DNA from: Amycolatopsis acidicola
Lineage (GTDB): Bacteria; Actinomycetota; Actinomycetes; Mycobacteriales; Pseudonocardiaceae
Length of the DNA: 64,000 nucleotides
Direction of reading: 5' to 3'
Assembly (NCBI RefSeq): GCF_007713735.2
Contig: NZ_VMNW02000001.1
Location: forward strand, 62,001-126,000
Below the pieces are notes generated by a model that made no database searches, was not told the origin of the DNA, and saw only the letters and a program-made list of their open reading frames with translations. This document shows positions 1-8,785 of the stretch, piece after piece. Position numbers and translations under genes: made by a program. The stretch's first letter is position 1. Every line of letters starts with the position of its first letter.

Positions 1-1
1 T

Positions 2-358
2 GGCGGCCCGGAAGCGCTGCCCGCGGTGGAGATCGTGCCGGAGAGCGGCGTCTACAACTACACCGCCCGCTACACCGCCGGGCTCACGAATTTCTTCGCG
101 CCGGCCCGGATCTCCGAGGAGTCGGCGAAGGCGGTCGGGGAGTTGGCCGTCGGGGCGCACCGGTTACTCGGTCTGCGGGACATCTCCCGCACCGACGCGA
201 TCGTCGACGCCGACGGCACCGTCCAGTTCCTCGAAGTGAACTCCTCGCCCGGTCTGACCGAGACCTCCACCGTGCCGATGGCGATCGAGTCCTCCGGGGC
301 TTCCCTCGGCGGGGTTTTCGCCGATCTGGTCAGCCGGGCGATCTCCCGCACCGCTTGA
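2..358 (+). CDS. D-alanine--D-alanine ligase-like ATP-grasp protein, C-terminal part (cut by window edge)
   Basis: The reading frame is open from base 2, so the gene starts outside the window; the internal GTG at 26 is not its start. The 118 visible codons match the C-terminal ATP-grasp part of D-Ala-D-Ala ligases. Near the end, the segment FLEVNSSPGLTETSTVP carries the Glu and Asn that bind Mg-ATP, followed by the serine-rich closing loop. The enzyme family joins two D-alanines for peptidoglycan in the cytoplasm. It converges on parB with 32 bases between stops. Substrate specificity cannot be judged without the N-terminal half, so another D-Ala-D-X ligase is possible. Confidence 0.8.
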   Translation, partial: GGPEALPAVEIVPESGVYNYTARYTAGLTNFFAPARISEESAKAVGELAVGAHRLLGLRDISRTDAIVDADGTVQFLEVNSSPGLTETSTVPMAIESSGASLGGVFADLVSRAISRTA

Positions 359-390
359 TCAAATCATCACCGTGACGAAATGACCTAGGG

Positions 391-1389
391 TCATCCTTCA
401 TCGGTTTCACGTGTCTGATTTGACTCTTTCGGCGCCATCAATGCCACGATCCGCTCGAGATCGTCGACCGAGCCGAACTCGACGACGATCCGGCCCTTCC
501 GGCGGCCGAGGTCGACCTTCACCCGGGTGTCGAAGGTGTCCGACAGGCGAGTGGCCAGATCCTGCAATCCCGGCGCCTGCATCGCCTTGCGCGGCTGCGG
601 CTTCGGCTTGGCCGGCGTCTCGCTCTTCTTGAGCGTGACCGCTTCCTCCGTCGCGCGGACCGAAAGTCCCTCGGCGACGATTCGGGTCGCGAGGTCTTCC
701 TGAGACTCGGCATCCTCCAACGACAGCAGCGCGCGGGCGTGCCCCGCCGAAAGCACCCCGGCGGCGACGCGACGCTGCACGGGGAGGGGGAGCTTCAGCA
801 GCCGGATGGTGTTCGTGATGACCGGGCGGCTGCGGCCGATACGGCCGGCGAGCTCCTCGTGCGTCACCTCGAACTCGTCGAGCAGCTGCTGATAGGCCGC
901 CGCCTCTTCGAGCGGGTTCAGCTGGACGCGGTGGATGTTCTCCAGCAGGGCGTCCCGCAGCATCGCCTCGTCGGCGGTCTGCCGGACGATGGCCGGGATC
1001 TTCTCCAGCTCCGCCTGCTGCGAAGCGCGAAGCCGGCGCTCGCCCATGACGAGCTCGTACTCGTCATCGCCGAGCTCCCGCACCACGATCGGCTGCATGA
1101 GGCCGAACTCGCGGATGGAGTGCTCCAGCTCGGCGAGCGCCTCTTCGTCGAAAACCTGCCGGGGCTGTTTGGGGTTGGCCTTGATCGCGCTGATCGGGAC
1201 TTCGCGATAGACCGCCCCGGCGACCTCGCCGCCGACGGCCGGCGCGCCTTCCTCCGGCGCGGGGACCTGATCGCCATTACGCGAGGATGGCTCGGTGCGG
1301 ACCTCGATTGTCGCGCCTTCGGCGGCAGCGGGCCCGGTCGGGATCAGCGCCGCAAGGCCGCGGCCGAGCCCCCCTCTGCGTTCGGTCAT
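391..1389 (-). CDS. parB: chromosome-partitioning protein ParB
   Basis: 332 aa. ParB is the CTP-dependent clamp that loads at parS and spreads to form the segregation complex near the origin. The ParB/Srx-like N-domain spans about residues 62-150, with GERRLRAS at 116-123 (CTP-binding box) and ENIHR at 150-154. A helix-turn-helix follows at about 175-200, and a C-terminal dimerisation segment at about 275-325. The first 50 residues are Gly/Ala/Pro-rich linker. It overlaps parA by 4 bases (ATGA), so the two are translationally coupled. A degenerate half parS lies inside its 3' end. Confidence 0.97.
   Translation of the reverse strand: MTERRGGLGRGLAALIPTGPAAAEGATIEVRTEPSSRNGDQVPAPEEGAPAVGGEVAGAVYREVPISAIKANPKQPRQVFDEEALAELEHSIREFGLMQPIVVRELGDDEYELVMGERRLRASQQAELEKIPAIVRQTADEAMLRDALLENIHRVQLNPLEEAAAYQQLLDEFEVTHEELAGRIGRSRPVITNTIRLLKLPLPVQRRVAAGVLSAGHARALLSLEDAESQEDLATRIVAEGLSVRATEEAVTLKKSETPAKPKPQPRKAMQAPGLQDLATRLSDTFDTRVKVDLGRRKGRIVVEFGSVDDLERIVALMAPKESNQTRETDEG
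404..417 (+). other. degenerate parS-like site in the parB 3' end
   Basis: The left ten bases match the parS palindrome (GTTTCACGTG), but the last four (TCTG instead of AAAC) do not. The central CACGTG is intact. It lies within parB coding sequence, so it may be chance or a weak ParB contact. Confidence 0.3.
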
Positions 1390-2288
1390 AGTGTTCCGCT
1401 CCTCGATCCGTTGGTGCTGCCGCGCTCGGCGATCTCCTTCGCGGCGTCCATGTAGCTCATCGCGCCGCGCGATCCGGGGTCGTACGCCAGCACGGTCTGG
1501 CCGTAGCTGGGCGCCTCGGACACCTTCACGTTGCGGGGGATGACCGTCTTGAGCACGACGTCGCCGAAGTGCCCGCGTACCTCCGCGGTCACCTGATCGG
1601 CCAGTTTGGTCCGGCCGTCGTACATCGTGAGCAGGATCGTGGAGACGGCCAGCGCCGGGTTGAGGTGCTTCTGCACGAGGTCGATGTTGCTCAGCAGCTG
1701 CCCCAGACCTTCCAGCGCGTAGTACTCACACTGGATCGGGATCAGCACCTCGCGGGCGGCCACCATCGCGTTCACCGTGAGCAGGCCGAGCGACGGCGGG
1801 CAGTCGATGAAGACGTAGTCGACGCCCGTCTCGTCGATCGCCTCGGCGGAGAGCGCCTCCTTGAGCCGCGACTCGCGGTTGCCCATCTCGACGAGTTCGA
1901 TCTCCGCACCGGCGAGATCGATCGTGGCGGGCACGCACAAGAGGTTCGGCGACTGCTCGGACACGGCGGTCGCCTCGGCGAGCGAGACCTCGCCGAGGAG
2001 CACCTCGTAGACCGACGGGGTGCCCGAGCGGTGTTCCACGTTGAGCGCGGTGCTGGCGTTGCCCTGTGGGTCGAGGTCGATCACGAGGGTCTTGAGCCCG
2101 TGCACGGCGAGGGCGGCGGCGAGGTTCACGGCGCTGGTGGTCTTGCCGACGCCGCCCTTCTGGTTGGCGACGGTCAGCACGCGACGGTGGTCGGGCTTGG
2201 GGAGCATGTTGGATTCGGGATGGAGGACGCGCGCGGCGTTCTCCGCCTCTTCGGCGATCGGGGTCCAGTCTGACGAAGGCGGGGTCAC
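1386..2288 (-). CDS. parA: chromosome-partitioning ATPase ParA (Soj)
   Basis: 300 aa from the chosen start. ParA is the deviant-Walker ATPase that moves ParB-parS complexes over the nucleoid. The motif KGGVGKTT lies at residues 44-51, followed by [11 protein letters not shown] and DCPPSLG (Walker A' and B regions). The frame is open up to a GTG at 2336, but the GTG at 2288 has GAGAGGTGG about 8 bases upstream and is preferred. Its 3' end overlaps parB by 4 bases. A parS site lies about 50 bases upstream in the rsmG-parA gap, suggesting autoregulation by ParB (inference). Confidence 0.95.
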   Translation of the reverse strand: MTPPSSDWTPIAEEAENAARVLHPESNMLPKPDHRRVLTVANQKGGVGKTTSAVNLAAALAVHGLKTLVIDLDPQGNASTALNVEHRSGTPSVYEVLLGEVSLAEATAVSEQSPNLLCVPATIDLAGAEIELVEMGNRESRLKEALSAEAIDETGVDYVFIDCPPSLGLLTVNAMVAAREVLIPIQCEYYALEGLGQLLSNIDLVQKHLNPALAVSTILLTMYDGRTKLADQVTAEVRGHFGDVVLKTVIPRNVKVSEAPSYGQTVLAYDPGSRGAMSYMDAAKEIAERGSTNGSRSGTL

Positions 2289-2337
2289 TGGCCGAGCCAC
2301 CTCTCTGGTATCGACACTCCACCGCGCACTTCGCACG

Positions 2338-2351
2338 GTTTCACGTGGAAC
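2338..2351 (+). other. parS site (GTTTCACGTGGAAC)
   Basis: A 14-bp near-palindrome that is half GTTTCAC and half GTGGAAC, the two forms accepted by ParB. It sits just upstream of parA. Together with 3070, 3137 and 19964 it forms an origin-proximal parS set. Confidence 0.85.
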
Positions 2352-2363
2352 ATGGCCATCTTT

Positions 2364-3059
2364 TCATCCCGTCCGCTTCGATCGGACACCGACAGCGCTT
2401 CGCCGTCGTCTCTGTTGAGCCGATGCCTGCGGGCGGATTCGCTCGACAATCACAACTGTCGTGGGAGTCTCAAGTAGGTCGACTCCGCACTCGGAGACCG
2501 TGGGCTCGCCGCCTCCGACCCTGGCGACGGCGGACATGTCACGCGCGACTTCGTCCCGCGCGCTGGCCCCCTTCAGTGCAAGCATCATGCCACCTTCGCG
2601 GAGGAGCGGCAGACACCAGCCCGCCAATTTCGCGAGCGGCGCCACAGCGCGCGCGGTCACGACGTCGACGGTGCCGATTTCTGCCCGGATCGCCTTCTCT
2701 TCCGCCCGGCCACGGAGCACGCTCACGTCGAGGTCGAGTTCCTCGATCACTTCGTCGAGCCAGTCGACCCGTCGCGCCATCGGCTCGACGAGCATCAGGT
2801 GAAGGTCCGGCCGCGCGATCGCGAGCGGGATGCCGGGGAGGCCGGCACCCGAGCCGACGTCCACGACGCGCGCCCCGTGCGGGATCCGCTCACCGATGAC
2901 AGCGGAGTTGAGCAGATGCCGATCCCACAGCCGGTCGACTTCCCGCGGCCCGATGAGTCCGCGCTCGACCCCGTGCCGCTCCAGGAGAGCGGCGAACCGC
3001 TCGGCGCCCTCCAGTCCGTCTCCGAACACGCGGGCTGCTGACTCTGGTACCGGCGCCAC
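2364..3059 (-). CDS. rsmG: 16S rRNA (guanine-527-N7)-methyltransferase RsmG (GidB)
   Basis: 231 aa. RsmG uses S-adenosylmethionine to methylate G527 of 16S rRNA. The SAM-binding loop VVDVGSGAGLPGIPLAI lies at about residues 66-82, and the N-terminal helix pattern (LLERHGVERGLI...DRLWDRHLLNS) is typical of the family. The GTG start at 3059 is supported by GGAG about 7 bases upstream. It lies between parA and khpB, as in other actinobacteria. The last 30 residues are Arg-rich and poorly conserved. In this family, loss of function gives low-level streptomycin resistance. Confidence 0.95.
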   Translation of the reverse strand: MAPVPESAARVFGDGLEGAERFAALLERHGVERGLIGPREVDRLWDRHLLNSAVIGERIPHGARVVDVGSGAGLPGIPLAIARPDLHLMLVEPMARRVDWLDEVIEELDLDVSVLRGRAEEKAIRAEIGTVDVVTARAVAPLAKLAGWCLPLLREGGMMLALKGASARDEVARDMSAVARVGGGEPTVSECGVDLLETPTTVVIVERIRPQASAQQRRRRSAVGVRSKRTG

Positions 3060-3069
3060 TCGTCACTCC

Positions 3070-3083
3070 GTTTCACGTGAAAC
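3070..3083 (+). other. parS site (GTTTCACGTGAAAC, perfect)
   Basis: A perfect 14-bp palindrome identical to the actinobacterial parS consensus, in the rsmG-khpB gap just upstream of rsmG. Confidence 0.95.
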
Positions 3084-3136
3084 CGCTGTCGTTCCGATTG
3101 TCCCCGACGCCGGACGTGCATCGGGGGAGTGGCTCG

Positions 3137-3150
3137 GTTTCACGTGAAAC
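3137..3150 (+). other. parS site (GTTTCACGTGAAAC, perfect)
   Basis: A second perfect copy, 67 bp from the first and close to the end of khpB. The short spacing makes this pair the likely main ParB nucleation point in the window. Confidence 0.95.
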
Positions 3151-3161
3151 TGGGCAAGAAA

Positions 3162-3194
3162 AAAGCGGCCCGCCGGATGTCCGGCGGGCCGCTT
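3162..3194 (-). terminator. terminator-like hairpin after khpB
   Basis: The segment from 3162 to 3194 holds an inverted repeat, GCGGCCCGCCGG / CCGGCGGGCCGC, with a short loop and A-rich sequence on the left, which reads as a T tract on the minus strand. It fits a terminator for the leftward rpmH-to-khpB run. Confidence 0.75.
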
Positions 3195-3208
3195 CGGGTT
3201 CCTGGTTG

Positions 3209-3763
3209 TCAGTCTTCGTCGCTGTCGGGGATGACGACCACCCGACGCTTGGGCTCCTCGCCCTCGCTCTCGCTGTGCACACCGTCGACCGCCGCGACGG
3301 CGTCGTGCACGACCTTCCGCTCGAAGGGGCTCATCGGCTGCAGGCGAACCTTCTCGCCATTCGCCAGCACCGACTCGGCAGTCGACCGGCCGAGCTCGCG
3401 GAGCTCCTCACGGCGACCCGCGCGCCAGCCCGCGATGTCCAGCATCAGCCGGCTCCGCGTTCCGGTCTCCTGTTGCACCGCGAGCCGGGTCAGCTCCTGC
3501 AGCGCCTCGAGCACCTGACCGCGGCCGCCGACGAGCTTCTCCAGATCGTCACCGCCGTCGATGCTCACGATCGCCCGGCCCGCTTCCACGTCCAGGTCGA
3601 TGTCCCCGTCGTAGTCGAGCAGATCCAGCAGGCGCTCCAGGTAGTCCCCGGCGATGTCGCCCTCACGCACGAGCAAGTCGGCGCCGGTGGGCGCGTTCTC
3701 CTCGTTCTCGTTCTCGGTCTTCTCCGACTCGGTGTCGATCGCCTCGACCGTCTCCGACATCAT
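3209..3763 (-). CDS. khpB: KhpB/Jag family RNA-binding protein (R3H domain)
   Basis: 184 aa. This family binds RNA and is linked to cell elongation and small-RNA metabolism. A type II KH fold covers about residues 40-110, with the GxxG loop GGRG at 79-82. The R3H domain follows, with its Arg and His in RKVVH at 149-153. The ends are highly acidic (Glu-rich residues 1-25 and the DSDED tail). The start at 3763 has AGGAG about 6 bases upstream. It sits next to yidC, the usual arrangement (SpoIIIJ-associated protein, Jag). Confidence 0.93.
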   Translation of the reverse strand: MMSETVEAIDTESEKTENENEENAPTGADLLVREGDIAGDYLERLLDLLDYDGDIDLDVEAGRAIVSIDGGDDLEKLVGGRGQVLEALQELTRLAVQQETGTRSRLMLDIAGWRAGRREELRELGRSTAESVLANGEKVRLQPMSPFERKVVHDAVAAVDGVHSESEGEEPKRRVVVIPDSDED

Positions 3764-3787
3764 TCGTCTCCTCTCCCGGGGCCGGCG

Positions 3788-4882
3788 TCAGCGACGCTTC
3801 TGCCCCGAGCCTTTCTGTCCTGAGTTCTTGCCACCCTGTGCCGACTTCTTGCGCTGCCCGCCCGAACCCTGCGGGCGCTGCCCCTGCTGGGCGAACCGGT
3901 GGGGTGAACCTGCCTTGGGACTCCGCTTGCCGTTCGACTGCTGGCCGTTGGCGGAGGACTCGTTCTCTTCGTCGGTGCTTTCCGTCTTGGTCTCGTTCTT
4001 CGGCTGCACGGGCTTCGCGCCCGGCTTCGGCTTGGCACCCGGCTTCGGGGCGAGCGCGTCGCGCTTCTCCTTCGCCTCGGCCTTCTTGGCCGCCTCTTCC
4101 TTGTCGATCCGGGTGTAGACGAGTCGCTGCTGCATGAGGGTCCAGCCGTTGTTGGACAGCCAGTAGACGAGCAGGCCGATCGGGAAGAACGCACCGAAGA
4201 CGAGCACACCGAGCGGGAAGATGTACATCGTCAGCTTCTGCATGAGCGCGGCCTGCGGCTGCGCCTCCGTGGCCGTCGCCGCCTGCCGGGCCGCCGAGTG
4301 CCGCGCGGTGAGGTGGGTCAGGACGCTCGCGAGGATCATCAGCGGAACGGCCACCGGGGCCACGTTCCAGTTCCAGCCACCACCGGTGCCACCCAGCACC
4401 GAGGCGTGGTGGATCGCGTCACCGATGTTGACGCCGAACAGCTTGGCGTTGACGTAGGACTCGACGCCGGCGTGGTCGAAGAAGTAGTTCTCGGTCTTCT
4501 GGTCCAGCGGCTTGTTCGTGAACGAACGCAGCACCCAGTTCAGCCCGATGAACACCGGGATCTGCAGGACCATCGGCAGACAGCTGCCCAGCGGGTTGAC
4601 CCCGTGCTCCTTCTGGAGCTTCTGCATCTCCGCGGCTTGGCGCTGCTTGTCGTTCGCGTATTTCTTCTGGACCCGCTTCAGTTCCGGCGCGAACTCCTGC
4701 ATCTTCTTCATCGACCGGACCTGGTTCACGAACGGCTTGAACATGATGCCGCGGACCGTGAAGGTCAGGAACATGATCGCGAGGATCCAGGCGATCGCGT
4801 TGTCGTCGCCAAGGACGAAGCCGAAGACTTTGTGCCAACACCAGAGGATGAAGGACACGGGGTAGTAGATGAAGTTGAGCAC
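3788..4882 (-). CDS. yidC: membrane protein insertase YidC
   Basis: 364 aa. YidC inserts and folds membrane proteins with or without SecYEG. Hydrophobic segments lie near residues 5-25, 30-50, 105-125, 165-190 and 220-245, with the cytoplasmic hairpin (QVRSMKKMQEFAPELKRVQKK) between the second and third. The conserved Arg in FLTFTVRGIMFK lies in the membrane groove. It lacks the large periplasmic domain of proteobacterial YidC, as expected for actinobacteria. The tail from about 280 is Lys/Gly/Gln-rich and probably contacts ribosomes. GTG start with GAGGAG upstream. Confidence 0.96.
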   Translation of the reverse strand: MLNFIYYPVSFILWCWHKVFGFVLGDDNAIAWILAIMFLTFTVRGIMFKPFVNQVRSMKKMQEFAPELKRVQKKYANDKQRQAAEMQKLQKEHGVNPLGSCLPMVLQIPVFIGLNWVLRSFTNKPLDQKTENYFFDHAGVESYVNAKLFGVNIGDAIHHASVLGGTGGGWNWNVAPVAVPLMILASVLTHLTARHSAARQAATATEAQPQAALMQKLTMYIFPLGVLVFGAFFPIGLLVYWLSNNGWTLMQQRLVYTRIDKEEAAKKAEAKEKRDALAPKPGAKPKPGAKPVQPKNETKTESTDEENESSANGQQSNGKRSPKAGSPHRFAQQGQRPQGSGGQRKKSAQGGKNSGQKGSGQKRR

Positions 4883-4886
4883 TGAG

Positions 4887-5204
4887 CTACTCCTCGGTTG
4901 ACAAACCAGGTCTGGTGTGGCGCCAGGAGAACTTCTCGGGCACCGGGTCGCGGCCGGGCATTGTCCACGGGCCGCAGCGCAACAGCCGTCGCAGCGCGAG
5001 GTACGAACCCCGGGCCGCGCCGAAGCGGGTCAAGGCCTCAACCGCGTACGTGCTGCAGCTCGGATAGAACCGGCAACTCGGCGGGAGGAAGGGGGAGATG
5101 CATTTGCGATAGAACCGGAGCGGGAGCAGCAACAGCCAGGCGACCGGACCAGGCCGGCCTGCCTCGCGGGGCCCGTCGTCGATCGCGGCCGTGGGTTCGT
5201 TCAC
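4887..5204 (-). CDS. yidD: membrane protein insertion efficiency factor YidD
   Basis: 105 aa. The family core [20 protein letters not shown], with its three spaced Cys, is present, followed by [11 protein letters not shown]. YidD assists YidC-dependent insertion and lies at the inner face of the membrane by an amphipathic segment. GTG start; the start overlaps the rnpA stop by 4 bases (GTGA), so translation is coupled, and yidC follows 4 bases after the stop. Confidence 0.95.
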   Translation of the reverse strand: MNEPTAAIDDGPREAGRPGPVAWLLLLPLRFYRKCISPFLPPSCRFYPSCSTYAVEALTRFGAARGSYLALRRLLRCGPWTMPGRDPVPEKFSWRHTRPGLSTEE

Positions 5205-5599
5205 ACCGCTGACCCATCATGATCGTGCTCGGCCGGGCCGGCCGCTCGCCGGTCCGGGATCAGGCCCAGTTTGCGGAGCGCGGAGTCGAGATCCACGCCC
5301 AGTTCGGCACTGGACGCCGTCGCCGCCGGCGGTAGGGCCCTAATCACCAACGAGCTGCCCGCCGGAACGGTTCCAAGGCGCGCGGCGACGAGATGACGCA
5401 GCCGACGGCTCACTCGGTGGCGAACGACGGAGTTGCCGACGGCCTTGCTCACCACAAAACCCGCCCGCGTTCCAGACGCGGGCGGGTCCGAGGCCTGCAA
5501 CACATGGACCACAAGGCGCCGCCGCCCGGCGCGAGACCCGCGACGCATGACTTCGCGGAAGTCCTCACTTCGCCGCAGACGAGCGGCAGCGGGCAGCAT
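5201..5599 (-). CDS. rnpA: ribonuclease P protein component
   Basis: 132 aa. RnpA is the protein subunit that helps the catalytic RNA remove 5' leaders from pre-tRNAs. The N-terminal [16 protein letters not shown] and the basic RNA-binding helix [19 protein letters not shown] (about residues 50-68) are diagnostic. It lies between rpmH and yidD, as in nearly all bacteria. Confidence 0.96.
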   Translation of the reverse strand: MLPAAARLRRSEDFREVMRRGSRAGRRRLVVHVLQASDPPASGTRAGFVVSKAVGNSVVRHRVSRRLRHLVAARLGTVPAGSSLVIRALPPAATASSAELGVDLDSALRKLGLIPDRRAAGPAEHDHDGSAV

Positions 5600-5623
5600 G
5601 GGCGCGCCTGGGTTCAGGCGCGA

Positions 5624-5767
5624 TCAGGCGGACAGCTTCTCGCGGCCCTTGCGACGACGGCCCGCCAAGATCGCCCGGCCCGCGCGGGTGCGCATGCGCA
5701 GCCGGAATCCGTGCGTACGGGCGCGTCGGCGGTTGTTCGGCTGGAAAGTGCGCTTACCCTTGCTCAC
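5624..5767 (-). CDS. rpmH: 50S ribosomal protein L34
   Basis: 47 aa. The sequence begins (GTG)[19 protein letters not shown], the standard L34 signature, and ends in REKLSA. The frame is open up to 5815, but the GTG at 5767 has AGGAGA at the proper distance and fits the family length. It heads the leftward rpmH-rnpA-yidD-yidC-khpB run, diverging from dnaA. Confidence 0.97.
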   Translation of the reverse strand: MSKGKRTFQPNNRRRARTHGFRLRMRTRAGRAILAGRRRKGREKLSA

Positions 5768-6000
5768 GACTCTGCTTCTCCTGGTCTCGACATACCGGTG
5801 GCTTCGGTGTGCCACCGTCAGGTCTGGGTGTCAGCCCGCGCTGTCAGCGAACATGGACACGCAAATGTGCCCGTCGCAAGCGGGAGACCCTACGAGAGTA
5901 CGCACCCGGTCCCGCCGTCCGGCAACCGGCCCCGCCGAGTACGCGCGAGGACCGACTGGCGACCGCCGGTAGACCATGGAATCCTTCTGCGACGGGTGTC

Positions 6001-6029
6001 TTGTGGGACAGCGCCGGGCTTGTTAGCGT
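6001..6029 (+). promoter_or_regulatory. candidate dnaA promoter
   Basis: TTGTGG at 6001-6006 and TAGCGT at 6024-6029 with 17-bp spacing fit a vegetative actinobacterial promoter (TTGnnn / TAnnnT). It would give a leader of about 250 bases before dnaA. No experimental start is visible, so this is a pattern match. Confidence 0.4.
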
Positions 6030-6152
6030 GTCTCCTCTTGAGTCACCCGTTCGAGGGGCTCGACGCCATGGTCGGAAGGTGTGGAGGCTCTGGCTGGCGT
6101 AGGTTGCACCCGCAGGTGGAGGCGCTGCGGGGGCCCGTACATTAGTGCACAG

Positions 6153-6174
6153 TTGTGGACAACTCTGTGGATTA
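6153..6174 (+). promoter_or_regulatory. DnaA-box pair upstream of dnaA
   Basis: TTGTGGACA at 6153-6161 is the high-GC actinobacterial DnaA box, followed by TGTGGATTA at 6166-6174. It lies about 120 bp before the dnaA start, between the candidate promoter and the gene, suggesting autoregulation by DnaA. Confidence 0.7.
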
Positions 6175-6289
6175 CCGCTGCGCGCGGTGACCACGGCATA
6201 CGGAGACGCCGCTCCATGTGATGAGCAGGCGACCCGCAGGGTGGTTTCAAGGTGTCGTCCAGCGCGGCGAGGGGAGGGGAGCGGAGTCG

Positions 6290-7894
6290 GTGTCCGAGCA
6301 CCAGATCAATCTGGGCGTCGTCTGGGATCAGGTCGTGCGCGAGCTGTCCGACGGCACGCTCTCTCCGCAGCAGCGCGCGTGGATGCGAGTGACCCGCCCG
6401 ATAGGTCTGCTCGACGGGACGGCACTCCTCGCCGCTCCCAGTGACTTCGCCAAGGAAGCGATCGAGCGCGCGCTGCGCGAGCCGATCACGCACGCCTTGT
6501 CCCGGCGCCTCGGGCGGCCGGTCTCCCTGGCGGTGAAAGTGGACACCGCGGAAGTGGCTCCCGCGCCGCCGGTGCCGACCCCGCAGTACGCGCCTTCACC
6601 CGCGCGAGTGGAAAACGGGAGCGCCGCGGAGGCGCCTTCCCGCACGATGCCGCCACTGGACGACGGACTGCTGCCGCCACTGCGCCGCACGCGTGTCCAG
6701 GCCGAGCCGGCCAAACCGGTCGTCCCCGAAGACGACGGGGAAGAAGAAGTGGACGAAGAGGGCGACGCGCTCGCGGCCGCGCACGAGATCTGGCCGATGT
6801 TCTCCGGCCAGCCGGTGGCGGGCCAGCCGTACACCGCTCCGGCACAACCGCAGACTTCGAAGACGCGCCTGAACGAGAAGTACACCTTCGACACGTTCGT
6901 GATCGGCGCGTCCAACCGCTTCGCGCACGCGGCGGCGTTCGCCGTCGCCGAAGCGCCTTCCCGCGCGTACAACCCGCTCTTCATCTGGGGCGAGTCCGGC
7001 CTGGGCAAGACGCACCTGCTGCACGCCGTCGGGCACTACGCCCAGCGGCTGTTCCCGGGGATGCGCGTGCGGTACGTGTCGACCGAAGAGTTCACGAACG
7101 ACTTCATCAACTCGCTGCGGGACGACCGGAAAGTGGCGTTCCAGCGCCGCTACCGCGACATCGACATCCTGCTCGTCGACGACATCCAGTTCTTGGAAGG
7201 CAAGGAAGGAACCCAGGAGGAGTTCTTCCATACCTTCAACACCCTGCACAACGCGAACAAGCAGATCGTGGTGTCCTCGGACCGGCCGCCCAAGCGGCTG
7301 GAAACCCTGGAGGACCGGCTGCGCACGCGGTTCGAGTGGGGGCTGATCACCGACATCCAGCCGCCCGAACTGGAGACCCGGATCGCGATCCTGCGCAAGA
7401 AGGCCGCGCAGGACAGGCTCGCGGTGCCGGGCGAGGTGCTGGAGTTCATCGCGTCTCGGGTCGAGGCGAACATCCGTGAGCTCGAGGGCGCGCTCATCCG
7501 CGTCACCGCGTTCGCTTCGCTTAACCAGCAGCCGGTGGACGTCGGGCTCGCCGAGATCGTGCTGCGGGACCTGATCCCGGATTCGCAGGCGCCGGAGATC
7601 AGCGCACCGACGATCATGGCGACCACCGCCGAATTCTTCGACGTGACGATCGACGACCTGTGCGGGCCGGGCAAGACGAAGGCGCTCGCCACGGCACGCC
7701 AGATCGCGATGTACCTCTGCCGCGAGCTCACCGACATGTCACTGCCGAAGATCGGGCAGACCTTCGGCGGCCGCGACCACACCACGGTGATGCACGCGGA
7801 CAAGAAGATCCGGAAGGAAATGGCCGAACGGCGCCGGATCTACGACCAGGTGCAGGAACTGACCTTCCGCATCAAGCAGCGCGCCCGCCAGTAG
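6290..7894 (+). CDS. dnaA: chromosomal replication initiator protein DnaA
   Basis: 535 aa from the GTG at 6290, which has GGAGGGG/GCGGAG just upstream; an in-frame ATG at 6218 would add 24 unlikely residues. Domain I (about 1-90) starts [12 protein letters not shown] long acidic/Pro-rich linker follows to about 195. The AAA+ domain has Walker [10 protein letters not shown] at about 234-242 and Walker [10 protein letters not shown]. Domain IV (about 440-535) carries the DNA-binding signature [11 protein letters not shown]. DnaA-ATP binds oriC boxes and opens the AT-rich element. The neighbouring oriC lies directly downstream, and DnaA boxes upstream suggest autoregulation. Confidence 0.98.
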   Translation: MSEHQINLGVVWDQVVRELSDGTLSPQQRAWMRVTRPIGLLDGTALLAAPSDFAKEAIERALREPITHALSRRLGRPVSLAVKVDTAEVAPAPPVPTPQYAPSPARVENGSAAEAPSRTMPPLDDGLLPPLRRTRVQAEPAKPVVPEDDGEEEVDEEGDALAAAHEIWPMFSGQPVAGQPYTAPAQPQTSKTRLNEKYTFDTFVIGASNRFAHAAAFAVAEAPSRAYNPLFIWGESGLGKTHLLHAVGHYAQRLFPGMRVRYVSTEEFTNDFINSLRDDRKVAFQRRYRDIDILLVDDIQFLEGKEGTQEEFFHTFNTLHNANKQIVVSSDRPPKRLETLEDRLRTRFEWGLITDIQPPELETRIAILRKKAAQDRLAVPGEVLEFIASRVEANIRELEGALIRVTAFASLNQQPVDVGLAEIVLRDLIPDSQAPEISAPTIMATTAEFFDVTIDDLCGPGKTKALATARQIAMYLCRELTDMSLPKIGQTFGGRDHTTVMHADKKIRKEMAERRRIYDQVQELTFRIKQRARQ

Positions 7895-7907
7895 CCGGCC
7901 GCGCGCG

Positions 7908-7937
7908 CACCTCTTCTCTACGCTCACCTCTTCTCTA
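7908..7937 (+). repeat. 13-bp direct repeat after dnaA
   Basis: CACCTCTTCTCTA occurs at 7908-7920 and again at 7925-7937, directly after the dnaA stop. Function unknown; it is the only clear structure in the left half of the origin gap. Confidence 0.6.
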
Positions 7938-8470
7938 ACTGTCATGCCGCGTTCGACCGCGGTATGCCGCGCGCTCCTTGCCACGCAAGGGGATTCGCAC
8001 GGCCTCGTGTCGGGGCGGACCTAGAGCCGCACAGTCCGCGCGAAGCCGCTTCGTCCGCCGACACCGTCTCGGCCCGCGCGCTTTCCCAGTCCGCGTAAGC
8101 GGTTCGTCGCCGCGCTCGCGAATCCTTCCTTGCCGCTCAACGGATTCGGCTTCGCACTCCTGTCCGCGTTCGTGCCGCGGCCCGCTCGGCTCGTGTGATC
8201 CCAATAACGACAACGCATCGAAGAACGATCACCGTCGCTCACAGGAGTGAAGTACTTGGTCCCCACGTCCCTCCGCGACCGTGGGTACAACTCGGCCCAC
8301 AGCTGGGGAGAACTGTGTGGACAACTGTGGATGGATGTGGATGGGTTGTGGGGAGCCGAAAACTGTCCACCGGCGGCCGAAACTGTCCACGGGGATGACC
8401 GCCCGGATGTCCACAGCCGGACGCGCCGTGGGACCTGCGACAACACCGGCTGTCCACACAACCCACAGCC

Positions 8471-8525
8471 CTTATTACTGTTACTGCCCTTGTTCTTCTC
8501 AAGAAGATCTTCTAAAGCAAAAACA
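8471..8525. other. AT-rich DNA unwinding element (DUE) of oriC
   Basis: By hand count 19 of 55 bases are G or C (about 35%), in a region otherwise far richer in GC. It is flanked by DnaA boxes on both sides. It includes the perfect 12-bp palindrome AGAAGATCTTCT at 8502-8513 and a run of A residues. This is the expected place for DnaA-driven strand opening. Confidence 0.75.
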
Positions 8526-8785
8526 GGGGACTGTGGATCTGGGGACAAGCGGGGAGGACGAGGAGTCTTGTCGACTTGTCGATGGCGTGCCCCGGATGAC
8601 GGGCGGAGCGGTCACGTTCTAACGTGGGTGTCCACACCCAAGCCCGCAGGCCGCTGGCGACATTGGCATCGGGCCAACACCACACACGAGATCCCCTGGC
8701 CAAAGCGCTGCGCACCGCGCCGTCCAGGGCCGTTTGTCGATCTTCTCGAGCCCAGGGGTGGCTCGGCTGTCGAAAGGATGGGCGC

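Larger units (their letters stand above)
5768..6289. promoter_or_regulatory. rpmH-dnaA divergent intergenic region
   Basis: 522 bases with no credible gene. It must hold the leftward rpmH promoter and the rightward dnaA promoter. A plausible dnaA promoter is TTGTGG (6001-6006), a 17-base gap, then TAGCGT (6024-6029). Close to the dnaA start lies a DnaA-box pair at 6153-6174. Open frames here lack coding character. Confidence 0.6.
7895..8785. other. oriC: oriC: dnaA-dnaN intergenic origin region
   Basis: An 891-base non-coding gap between dnaA and dnaN. The right half (about 8280-8640) is dense in DnaA-box-like 9-mers in both orientations: GTGTGGACA 8315-8323, TGTCCACCG 8364-8372, TGTCCACGG 8384-8392, TGTCCACAG 8408-8416, TGTCCACAC 8451-8459 and TGTCCACAC 8629-8637. 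Most differ from the consensus by one or two bases, as is usual in actinobacterial origins. An AT-rich stretch lies at 8471-8525. The left half (7938-8280) shows only a 13-bp direct repeat and no gene. Confidence 0.93.
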
